DNA of 64,000 nucleotides from CBDHHC01 sp050633205 (lineage in GTDB: Bacteria > Pseudomonadota > Alphaproteobacteria > Rhizobiales > CBDHHC01), in contig JBOEGA010000129.1 in NCBI GenBank assembly GCA_050633205.1, forward strand, positions 62,001 to 126,000, written 5' to 3'. The notes beneath the pieces are model-generated. The model worked only from the letters and a program-made list of their open reading frames with translations, did no database searches and was not told where the DNA came from. The translations under genes were made by a program, and so were the position numbers. Below are positions 26,475-34,562 of this stretch, in pieces (within the stretch, counting starts at the first letter, position 1; each line of letters begins with the position of its first letter).

Positions 26475-26492
26475 TATAAAGATATCTTTATA
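26475..26492. promoter_or_regulatory. perfect 18-bp palindrome, candidate SahR operator
   Basis: TATAAAGATATCTTTATA is a perfect palindrome located 22 bases upstream of the SahR-like start codon, where a bound dimer would block transcription of the methionine operon. AAAGATATCTTT-type palindromes are in keeping with ArsR-family sites. Binding is inferred from symmetry and position. Confidence 0.7.
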
Positions 26493-26734
26493 CCTGATGA
26501 GAGGTAATAGCAAGAGCAAATCAGCAGAAAACAATATGTTTATGAGGCCATTGCCAAAAAACGTAATCAGGACATAGGATTTCCGTTTTTTATAGATAAA
26601 TTTAATCTAATTAAAATTTAGTGTGTACTCATTCTGCAAATTACTATAATTTTGCAGCGAAATGCCTGTCCATAACTATGGTTGAGGTATTTCCTTGGGT
26701 CAATCAACAGAGATAAATAAAGACAGTATACATC

Positions 26735-27343
26735 ATGAAATCAGCGCTTAAATATCTTTCCATTCCCCTTATGATGTTGTTCTGCCTTACTGCTTATCTG
26801 AGCACCTCTATTGTTTTACCGCAACCCGCCCAGGCGGCCTCAAAGAAAGACAGAGCTGTGGTCTTTATGAAGGCTGTGGCGAAAGAACTTATGGCTGCAG
26901 TTCGTTCCGGGGATAAGCGCAACCTGGAGCTGGTTATTAATAAATATGCTGACCTGAAAGCTATCGGTAACTACTCCCTTGGTGATTATGAGAAAAATCT
27001 GCCAAGACGGAAACGTCCTAAATACTACCGTGGTGTTGCCAAATTTATGGCTCGCTACTTTATGGATGAGTCAAAGAAGTACAAAGTACGCAGTGCCAAG
27101 GTCTCTTCGCCCAGCTTTAAAGAGTATGGCGAAAGCATTGTAGATTCTGTAGTACGTCTTGAAGATGGCAGCCAATATGAAGTGCAGTGGCGCCTTACCA
27201 AGAAAAACCGCCGTTTTAAAATTCGTGACATCCGAATCCTCGGACTATGGATGGTTCCTTATCAGCGGAACCTGTTTAATGACTTTGTTGTCAAACGCGG
27301 AGGCAACGTAAACGATCTGGTTATCGCACTTAATCATAACTGA
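26735..27343 (+). CDS. MlaC/Ttg2D-like phospholipid-binding protein
   Basis: A 202-residue exported protein with a signal peptide to about residue 34 (ending QPAQAAS) and an MlaC-type domain. Supporting segments are YSLGDYEKNLP, YYRGVAKFMARYFMDESKKYKV, EVQWRLTKKNRRFKIRDIRILGLWM and YQRNLFNDFVVKRGG near the end. MlaC shuttles phospholipid between the MlaA outer membrane complex and the MlaFEDB inner membrane transporter. No other mla gene is nearby. The basic character and short C-terminus are typical of stand-alone alphaproteobacterial copies. Confidence 0.75.
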   Translation: MKSALKYLSIPLMMLFCLTAYLSTSIVLPQPAQAASKKDRAVVFMKAVAKELMAAVRSGDKRNLELVINKYADLKAIGNYSLGDYEKNLPRRKRPKYYRGVAKFMARYFMDESKKYKVRSAKVSSPSFKEYGESIVDSVVRLEDGSQYEVQWRLTKKNRRFKIRDIRILGLWMVPYQRNLFNDFVVKRGGNVNDLVIALNHN

Positions 27344-27380
27344 TCAGGCTTATTCAGATCGTTTCGTTACGGTGTGTATG

Positions 27381-28466
27381 TCAGCTCTGCTCTTTATGTG
27401 GAAGTGTGAAACAGAAGGTTGAACCAAGGCCTACGGTTGATTCACACCAGATCGAACCTTTGTGACGCTCAATAATCTTTTTACAAGTCGCCAATCCCAG
27501 ACCTGACCCTTCAAATTCCGGGGTGATATCAAGACGCTTAAATGGTTCAAATACCTTTTTAAGGTGCTGTTCCTTTATACCAATTCCATTATCTGTAAAA
27601 TTAAACATCCACTCGTCGCCTTTACGTTGTGCGCTTATAAAGATCACAGGCGTTTCCTCATCACAGTATTTTATACTGTTCACGAGCAGATTTTGTACCA
27701 GTTGAACAAGCTGAGTTTCGTCACCACAAACAGGAGGCAACTCATCATAAATCACCCGAACATCCCGTTCAGCTATAACACTTCCGATATTTTCCTTTGC
27801 TGCTTCAATTATCTGTGAGAACTCCAGAATCTTATACTCCGGTGACTCTTTTTCAAGCTCAGTATAGCTTGACAATGAATCTATCAATGAAAGCATCCGG
27901 CCTGATGTGTCTCTTGCCATGCCTACATACCGCATAAGATCATTGGAAAGCTGAGCTTCTCCGTCTATTAAGATGCGATCCATGAGATATCTGATAGAAC
28001 GGGCAGGCTCCCTCATATCATGGGCCATGATGCGCCCAAAATTCTCAAGCTCTGTCTGTTGCTCGTCAATCTCCCGGCGAAACTCCATATTAATCATGGC
28101 ATTATGGATTGCTCTGTGAAGTGCAGGGGACGTAACCCGATCCTTGCCGAGATAGTCCTGAGCATCAAGGCGCATCGACTCAACAGCTATATCCTCATTG
28201 CCCTGTCCTGTAATCAGGACTACCGGAGTATAAGGATTTGTACTCTTTATGGTGGAGAGAATATTAAGCCCGTTATCATCGGGGAGGTTATAGTCAAGTA
28301 AAATACAATCAACTTCTACCGAACGGCTTTTTGCAAAACCCTCAGTGCCGGTTGTGGCCTCTTCAATAGACCACTCAAACATTTTATCTTTTACCAGGTT
28401 GTGGCGATAGATATAACGATCCGCCAGATCATCATCAATGATCAGCATATTCTTGTGTTGCTTCAT
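27381..28466 (-). CDS. response regulator receiver-histidine kinase
   Basis: A 361-residue soluble protein with a receiver domain first (residues 4-125; phospho-acceptor about Asp58 in LLDYNLPDDNGL) and then a dimerisation/phosphotransfer helix with His149 in FGRIMAHDMREPARSI, followed by an HATPase domain (LVQNLLVNSIKYCDEE, FNFTDNGIGI, GSGLGLATCKKIIERHKG, GSTFCFTLP). It has no membrane segment and no PAS or GAF sensor, so its activity is probably set by phosphorylation of its own receiver from another kinase. No output regulator is adjacent. Converges on the MlaC-like gene. Confidence 0.88.
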   Translation of the reverse strand: MKQHKNMLIIDDDLADRYIYRHNLVKDKMFEWSIEEATTGTEGFAKSRSVEVDCILLDYNLPDDNGLNILSTIKSTNPYTPVVLITGQGNEDIAVESMRLDAQDYLGKDRVTSPALHRAIHNAMINMEFRREIDEQQTELENFGRIMAHDMREPARSIRYLMDRILIDGEAQLSNDLMRYVGMARDTSGRMLSLIDSLSSYTELEKESPEYKILEFSQIIEAAKENIGSVIAERDVRVIYDELPPVCGDETQLVQLVQNLLVNSIKYCDEETPVIFISAQRKGDEWMFNFTDNGIGIKEQHLKKVFEPFKRLDITPEFEGSGLGLATCKKIIERHKGSIWCESTVGLGSTFCFTLPHKEQS

Positions 28467-28711
28467 CTAAATACCCATATTATAGGAGACTCCTCATGAA
28501 TGCCTTTCCCTGTAAAGCTCTTTCACCCTACTCTCTAAAAATTGAAAATTATTACCAGATATAGGTAAAGTTTTATCTGTATTTAACCGGATTGCTCAAA
28601 TATGAGCCAACTCTATAAGCCTATAGGAGACTAGCTGTCTCACGGGTTCGGTAGTATATTTTCCTGCATATAAACTAATAATAGATAAGATAAACCAGGC
28701 AGGGCTCTTTT

Positions 28712-30186
28712 ATGCTTACATCTGTGAGTCTTCCACTCTGGATTTTACTGATACTGATTGCTCTTTCGTTATGGGCTATTCTGGACCATCTACTTATGCC
28801 AAGTGTCCGGTGGATGCTACGGAGGCGAGCCAACAAGGCAATTGATGAACTCAATACCCGCCTGAGCCTGAAAATTCAGCCATTCAAACTAACCAAACGC
28901 CAGGTTCTTACCGAGAACCTGCTCTATGACCCTGAAATACTCAGTGCAGTTGATAAATATGCCAAAGAAAACAAAATGCCCCGTGATGTTGCCATGCAGG
29001 AGGCAAGGAGTTACGCCAGTGATATTGTTCCCTCTTTCAGTGCATATACCTATTTTCGAGTGGGTACGGGGCTGGCTAAGCTTGTCTCAAAGTCCCTGTA
29101 CAGAATAAGACTGGGTTTTTCTCAGGATGAAAGGCTATCGGGTATAGACCCAAACGCTTCTGTTGTATTTGTAATCAATCACCGTTCTAATATGGACTAT
29201 GTTCTGGTGACCTTTATGGTCGCCGCAAGCTCAGCTCTTTCATATGCTGTTGGGGAGTGGGCCCGTGTATGGCCTATTCAGGGGCTTATCCGTTCTATGG
29301 GTGCGTATTTTGTCAGACGGGATTCAGGTAACCCACTGTATAGAAAAGTACTGGCACGTTATGTTGATATGGCAACCAAAGCAGGCGTTGTGCAGGCAAT
29401 GTTTCCTGAGGGTGGCCTAACCCGGGATGGTAAACTTCGCCCACCCAAACTGGGCCTTCTCAGTTACATTGTCGGGGACTTTGACCCAAAGGGTGAACGG
29501 GATGTGGTTTTTGTACCGGTTGGCGTTAATTATGACCGGGTTCTGGAAGACCGAATTCTTACCTCGGATATTGCCGATAAAAATAACAAGAACCTACGCT
29601 CCCGTTTCACAACCCGTTTTTTAATTCACTATAGTCTGCATACGCTATGGCTGCTGATCCGCGGGCGCTGGCACCGTCATGGATATGCCTGTGTGAGCTT
29701 TGGCGCTCCCGTTTCTCTTAAGGCTTATATGGAACAGCGCTCTATTGATTTCAGAACATTGAATGAAGACCGGGAACGTGAAGAAGTTGATACTCTTGGA
29801 AAGCACCTGATGGGTGCCGTGGGTAAAGTCGTACCAGTGCTGCCTGTATCAATNNATCAATGGTCGCTCTGGCAATTCTTAAAATACAAAAAGAGACATT
29901 TACGAAGTTTGAGATTATGGGAGAGGCTTTCAATATAATAAAAGCAATTCAGTCTCAGGATGCGCATGTCCATATCCCGCATGAAGATCAGGAATATGCG
30001 GTTGAGTTTGGCATAAGAATTTTAAAGATGCGCAAGGTTATTCGCGAAGAAAATGGTGTTTTCCATAACAACCCGGAAGAAGATATTCTTTTAAATTATT
30101 ATGCGAATGCAATTATTCATTTAGTGGATTTAAAAGGCGAGGCTGATCAACAACCTCGCCCTATATACAAAACTACGGCTGATTAA
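28712..30186 (+). CDS. PlsB-like glycerol-3-phosphate acyltransferase, broken by assembly gap
   Basis: One gene split by NN at 29854-29855. The first 380 residues carry an N-terminal membrane helix and the acyltransferase block: NHRSNMD with His157 and Asp162, FPEGGLTRDGKLRPPKLGLL, and VFVPVGVNYDRVLED. The C-terminal part (MVALAILKIQKETFTKFEIMGEAF to the stop at 30186) is in another frame only because of the gap. Removing NN, or NN plus the duplicated ATCAAT, restores a single frame of about 489 residues. The product acylates glycerol-3-phosphate at the inner membrane, the first step of phospholipid synthesis. Its last four bases overlap the stop of the convergent fadJ gene. Confidence 0.85.
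29848..29861. other. assembly gap with duplicated flanks
   Basis: Two N bases are flanked on both sides by the same hexamer ATCAAT (29848-29853 and 29856-29861). This is what results when two contigs that overlap by six bases are joined without merging. Eight bases are likely surplus. Confidence 0.85.
30131..30160 (-). terminator. fadJ terminator inside the acyltransferase 3' end
   Basis: GGCGAGG at 30136-30142 and CCTCGCC at 30154-30160 form a 7-bp GC-rich stem around an 11-base loop. On the fadJ strand it is followed by TTTTA and lies 23 bases past the fadJ stop, within the coding end of the convergent acyltransferase gene. Confidence 0.65.
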
Positions 30187-32420
30187 GCAGCGGCAGAATG
30201 ATATTTTTCGTAGAATGAGCCATCAACAGCAGCGATCTCACTCAGGATCGCAGGGATCTTGTAGCGGTCGCCAAATTTGGCTGCAAGTTCTTCACACTCA
30301 GCCAGGAATTTCTTAGTACCGATTGTATCGATGTAAGAAATTGGTCCGCCGCTCCATGGAGCAAAACCCCAGCCCATGATAGAGCCAACATCAGCTTCAC
30401 GCATATCAGAGATTACATTTTCCTGAATTGCCCAGACAGCTTCAAGAGCCTGACATGTCAGGAAGCGCTTTTTAAGCTCTTCAACATCTGGCTGTACTTC
30501 GGCAAGCGGGAACAACTCCGAAAGACCAGGCCAAAGTTTTTTGCGACCTTCATCCGGGTAATCGTAGAAGCCTGATTTTGACTTACGGCCAAGACGACCC
30601 ATTTCAAGAACCATCTTGTCAACCTGATCATCGATCGGACCCGGTACAAATGCATCACCAAGAGCAGCTTTTGTTGCGTTACGGATTTTCACACCAAGAT
30701 CCAGAGCTGTCTCATCATTCAGAGCCAGAGGACCAACAGGCATTCCAACCATCTTCGCTGCATTCTCGATCAAAGCCGGCTTAATGCCTTCAGCAAGCAT
30801 GTAATGGGCTTCTTCGATGTAACGCAATACAACGCGGTTTGCGTAGAAGTAACGCGCATCATTTACAAGGATTGGCGTCTTCTTAAGCTGGCGAACAAGG
30901 TCATAAGCTTTAGCAATTGCTGCATCGCCTGTTTTCGCACCTTTAATGATCTCGACCAAAGGCATTCTCTCAACTGGTGAGAAGAAGTGAATTCCTACAT
31001 ACTGCTCAGGGCGGATAGAATTTTCAGCCAGAGATGTAATCGGAATAGTCGATGTGTTTGTTGCAAGGATGCAATTTTCAGGGATGTTTGCTTCTGTCTG
31101 CTCAGTTACAGATTTCTTCACGCCCGGATCTTCGAATACAGCCTCAACGATCAGGTCACAACCGGCAAGCATGGAGTAATCTGCGGAAGTTGTAATACGT
31201 CCCAGAACTTCCTTTACCTGCTCTTCAGTCATGCGGCCTTTTGCAACCTTTTTCATAAGGTCTTTTTCGGCATGAGCTTTTGCCTTGGCTGCAGACTCTT
31301 CAGTCTGGTCAAGAACAATAACTTTAATGCCAGCCTGTGCTGAAACATTCGCGATACCGGCGCCCATAAAGCCACCGCCACCAAGAACGCCAAGCTTCTG
31401 GATTGGAGAAGGCTCAACAGCTTTTGGTCTGTTCGCACCTTTTTCAAGAGCACCTTTACTGATGAAGAATGTGCGTGACATGTTACGTGCCTGAGGGCCC
31501 ATGTGCAATTTCACCGAGTAGCGAGACTCAATGCGAAGTGCGGCATCCATTGGCACCTGAACACCTTCATAAACTGCACCCAGAATAGCTTTCTGTGCAT
31601 CATAAAGGCCGTAAGTATTTTTACGGATCATTGCATTTGCGCCAGTGAAGATCGGGAAGCCCTGAGGACCGTATACGTCACCACCTGGCAATCTGAACTT
31701 GGGACGGTCCCAAGGCTGTTCAAATGAACCAAAGGCTTTTTTGTCACCTGCGGCACGGGCTTCACGAAGTTTGTCACCTTCTTCAAGGTGATTTGTTACC
31801 CATGTTTTAGCAGTTTCAACTTCGCGACCGGCAAGGCAAAGCTCGCTGATAAGGCCAAGTTTAAGAGCTTTTCTCGGGTTTACAGGTTTGCCTTCCATCA
31901 TCAATGGTGCAGCACCCATAAGGCCAGCAAGGCGAACAGCACGTTGTGTACCACCCCAACCCGGCATAATACCGATTGTACACTCAGGAAGACCAAGCTG
32001 AATGCGGTCATTGTCGACAACAACCTTGTGCTGCGTCGCAAGGATCGTTTCAAGTCCGCCCCCCATTGCAGTACCGGCAACAGCAGAAGCAACAGGTTTG
32101 CCACAGGTTTCAAGCTTGCGAAGAACCATCTGGAATGCCATCAGGTTATCAAAAGTTTCTTTCGCGACCTGGTCTCTAGGGAGTTTGGCATTTCTTGCAG
32201 CGCGTGCCTCGATCATAAGGATGTCAGCGCCAACGATAAATTCCTTACGAGCTGAACAGATTACCGCACCACGGATAGCGGGATCAGTCGCAACTTTTTC
32301 TACTGCTTCAGAAAACTCACGGATTGTGTCTTCCGAAAACACATTCATTGGACGGTTCTTGATATCCCATGTAATCGTGGCAATACCGTTTCCATCCACT
32401 TCCAAATTCAAATGTTCCAT
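30183..32420 (-). CDS. fadJ: multifunctional enoyl-CoA hydratase / 3-hydroxyacyl-CoA dehydrogenase
   Basis: A 745-residue beta-oxidation alpha-subunit. The N-terminal crotonase part (residues 1-190) has GTAMGGGLETILATQHKVV and the catalytic Glu in LPECTIGIMPGWGGTQR. The dehydrogenase part begins near 345 with LGVLGGGGFMGAGIANVSAQAG (NAD site) and has GIHFFSPVERMPLVEIIKG with the catalytic His. A second dehydrogenase C-terminal repeat ends the chain. AGGAAA precedes ATG 32420. It follows the thiolase by 31 bases in one operon; together they run the last three steps of fatty acid beta-oxidation. fadJ versus fadB naming is by similarity only. Confidence 0.93.
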   Translation of the reverse strand: MEHLNLEVDGNGIATITWDIKNRPMNVFSEDTIREFSEAVEKVATDPAIRGAVICSARKEFIVGADILMIEARAARNAKLPRDQVAKETFDNLMAFQMVLRKLETCGKPVASAVAGTAMGGGLETILATQHKVVVDNDRIQLGLPECTIGIMPGWGGTQRAVRLAGLMGAAPLMMEGKPVNPRKALKLGLISELCLAGREVETAKTWVTNHLEEGDKLREARAAGDKKAFGSFEQPWDRPKFRLPGGDVYGPQGFPIFTGANAMIRKNTYGLYDAQKAILGAVYEGVQVPMDAALRIESRYSVKLHMGPQARNMSRTFFISKGALEKGANRPKAVEPSPIQKLGVLGGGGFMGAGIANVSAQAGIKVIVLDQTEESAAKAKAHAEKDLMKKVAKGRMTEEQVKEVLGRITTSADYSMLAGCDLIVEAVFEDPGVKKSVTEQTEANIPENCILATNTSTIPITSLAENSIRPEQYVGIHFFSPVERMPLVEIIKGAKTGDAAIAKAYDLVRQLKKTPILVNDARYFYANRVVLRYIEEAHYMLAEGIKPALIENAAKMVGMPVGPLALNDETALDLGVKIRNATKAALGDAFVPGPIDDQVDKMVLEMGRLGRKSKSGFYDYPDEGRKKLWPGLSELFPLAEVQPDVEELKKRFLTCQALEAVWAIQENVISDMREADVGSIMGWGFAPWSGGPISYIDTIGTKKFLAECEELAAKFGDRYKIPAILSEIAAVDGSFYEKYHSAAA

Positions 32421-32451
32421 ATTTCAGATTTCCTATGAATAACGATTTGCC

Positions 32452-33660
32452 TTAAACGCGCTCAATGATAGTCGCGGAACCCATGCCTGCACCAATACAA
32501 AGAGTAACAAGTGCAGTTTGTTTTCCTGTTCTTTCAAGCTCATCAAGAACTGTACCCAAAATCATTGCGCCAGTTGCGCCAAGAGGGTGGCCCATAGCAA
32601 TCGCGCCGCCACATACGTTGATTTTGTCATGAGGAATATTGAACGCCTGCATATAACGAAGAACAACACTTGAGAAAGCTTCGTTCAGTTCAAACAGGTC
32701 AATATCGTCTACAGTCATATTTGCACGACGAAGAAGCTTCTCTGTTACATCAACAGGGCCAGTCAGCATAAGGGCTGTATCGGAGCCAACAGAAGCAAAT
32801 GCCTTAATACGAGCACGAGGCTTCAGGCCCTGCCCTTCGCCAGCTTCTTTCGTGCCAACAAGAACTGCAGCCGCTCCATCAACGATACCAGATGAGTTAC
32901 CGGCATGGTGTACGTGGTCAACAGCTTCGATATCCGGGTGAGCCTGAATGCCAACAGCATCAAAACCAAACTCAACACCCATTTTAACAAATGATGGACG
33001 AAGGCTGCCAAGGGTCTGCATATCAGTGCCAGGGCGAATTGTTTCGTCGCGGTCAAGGATAGTCAGGCCGTTAAAGTCTGTTACCGGAACGACAGATTTT
33101 GCAAAACGTCCCTCTTCCCATGACTGGGCAGAGCGTTTATGGCTCTCTACTGCATATTCATCGCACTCTGTACGGCTGATACCATATTTGGTAGCGATCA
33201 GGTCTGCAGAAACGCCTTGTGGCATTGCATAGGAAGGAAATGCGATAGCAGGGTCTACCGGGAATGCTCCACCGTCAGAGCCCATAGGTACGCGAGACAT
33301 TGCTTCAACACCGCCAGCGATAACAAAATCAGCAGCACCAGCAGCAACCTGACCAGCAGCCATATTTACAGCTTCAAGACCGGATGCACAAAAACGGTTT
33401 ACCTGAACGCCAGATGTCTGTACGCCGTAATCAGCGCCCATAACAGCAGCACGGGCGATATCAGCACCCTGCTCACCCACCGGGCTCACACAGCCCAGAA
33501 TAACATCATCAACTTTTGTTGTATCAAGCTTATTGCGATCTCTGATTGCTCTTAGTGTATGGGAGGCCAGTGCCACTGCAGTTACTTCATGCAGTGAACC
33601 ATCCTTCTTACCTTTACCGCGGGGAGTACGCACAGTATCGTAAATATAGGCTTCAACCAT
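32452..33660 (-). CDS. fadA: acetyl-CoA acyltransferase (thiolase)
   Basis: A 402-residue thiolase. The nucleophile Cys lies in VNRFCASGLEAVNMAAGQV near residue 90, the second His in GGAIAMGHPLGATGA, and the proton-relay Cys in LVTLCIGAGMGSATIIERV at the C-terminus. It cleaves 3-ketoacyl-CoA in beta-oxidation. The start ATG 33660 (MVEAYIYDTVRTPRGKG) is chosen because AGAAGGA lies seven bases before it; an ATG 15 codons upstream lacks a site. It leads the thiolase-fadJ operon and has a LiuR-like site 90 bases upstream. Confidence 0.93.
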   Translation of the reverse strand: MVEAYIYDTVRTPRGKGKKDGSLHEVTAVALASHTLRAIRDRNKLDTTKVDDVILGCVSPVGEQGADIARAAVMGADYGVQTSGVQVNRFCASGLEAVNMAAGQVAAGAADFVIAGGVEAMSRVPMGSDGGAFPVDPAIAFPSYAMPQGVSADLIATKYGISRTECDEYAVESHKRSAQSWEEGRFAKSVVPVTDFNGLTILDRDETIRPGTDMQTLGSLRPSFVKMGVEFGFDAVGIQAHPDIEAVDHVHHAGNSSGIVDGAAAVLVGTKEAGEGQGLKPRARIKAFASVGSDTALMLTGPVDVTEKLLRRANMTVDDIDLFELNEAFSSVVLRYMQAFNIPHDKINVCGGAIAMGHPLGATGAMILGTVLDELERTGKQTALVTLCIGAGMGSATIIERV

Positions 33661-33749
33661 GATCTGTCCTTCTGAATTTACCTTAATGCCATCATTACAC
33701 AGCATTGTTTTACGTTCGTAATTACGAGTTGGTGGTTCTATACTTCATA

Positions 33750-33765
33750 ATGACGTTTACGTAAA
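33750..33765. promoter_or_regulatory. candidate MerR (LiuR-like) operator upstream of thiolase
   Basis: ATGACGT-TT-ACGTAAA consists of two inverted TKACGT half-sites two bases apart, the design reported for LiuR-type MerR regulators of branched-chain and fatty acid breakdown. TTTACGTAAA inside it is a perfect 10-bp palindrome. It is 90 bases upstream of the thiolase start. Confidence 0.6.
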
Positions 33766-33951
33766 GGGAAGACATCATTATGACAGTTAATATTTCGTAT
33801 TATTGAAAATGGTTAATGCCGCATCATTGGCAAACATCCATCCCAAATCAATAGGTCAAACGATGTATAAAAGATGCAGTTATAACAACAGGTAAAACCG
33901 ACGCAGAATCATCGTCTCTGAATTATGATAAAGGGGGATGAGCTTAATGAA

Positions 33952-34380
33952 TCAAGAATTCTTCTTTCGCTCCACTTCAGCGAGATCACGAATCTCATTC
34001 AGTTCGGCTATGGTCAGCTCAATATATTCCTTGCGCTCTTCCAGACGGCTTAGTGCCTGACTAATACCATTCAACAGATAATCAAGCTGCTTATCGCTAA
34101 CCTTGCCATCTTCGATATTATAAAGCTCAAGATATTCCTTTACTTCATCAAGTGAAAAACCGAATTTTTTACCTCTCAAAGCGAGTATCAGGCGTGCCCT
34201 GTCCCGCTTACCAAATATTCTTGAAGTCCCCTCACGCTGTGGAGAAACAATTCCCTTTTCCTCATAAAAGCGAATGGTACGAGTGGAAATGCCCAGCTCT
34301 GTGGCAAGCGCACCGATTTCGTAGGTTTCACCATCATCGTCACTGGATGAAGCAGAGGTTAGAATTTCAACAATATTCAT
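33952..34380 (-). CDS. MerR family regulator, LiuR-like
   Basis: A 142-residue MerR-type regulator. The N-terminal winged helix (YEIGALATELGISTRTIRFYEEKGIVSPQREGTSRIFGKRDRARLILALRGKKFGFSLDEVKEYLELY) starts after a 20-residue Ser/Asp-rich lead, and a coiled coil (LNGISQALSRLEERKEYIELTIAELNEIRDLAEVE) follows for dimerisation. It has no metal-binding cysteines, so it should sense an organic ligand, likely an acyl-CoA. It lies between the thiolase operon and the acyl-CoA dehydrogenase gene, both of which carry matching upstream sites, and probably represses them. Confidence 0.85.
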   Translation of the reverse strand: MNIVEILTSASSSDDDGETYEIGALATELGISTRTIRFYEEKGIVSPQREGTSRIFGKRDRARLILALRGKKFGFSLDEVKEYLELYNIEDGKVSDKQLDYLLNGISQALSRLEERKEYIELTIAELNEIRDLAEVERKKNS

Positions 34381-34486
34381 AGTTTCAGAGATACCTCATT
34401 ATTTTCAGATAAGCACAAACAAGTGCCTGTAACCAACGACAACATAAATCCCAGTCCCCACATTGCAATAACCAAATATAATTCTG

Positions 34487-34548
34487 GTAAAAAAGTGGTT
34501 CCCGAATTCCGAATATCGCCCATAAGGCAATATCCGGAACCGGGAACC
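34487..34548 (-). terminator. terminator of the acyl-CoA dehydrogenase gene
   Basis: A long hairpin from GGTTCCCG (34497) to CGGGAACC (34548), continued inward by ATTCCG/CGGAA and ATAT/GCC pairs to a five-base loop. On the gene strand it is followed by ACTTTTTTACC (34496-34486). It begins 15 bases past the stop codon. Confidence 0.85.
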
Positions 34549-34562
34549 CAGGGGAGGAAACA

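Noticed and set aside
29860..30186. Separate 108-residue gene after the NN gap
   Set aside because: It is the C-terminal part of the acyltransferase, put out of frame by the unmerged contig overlap.
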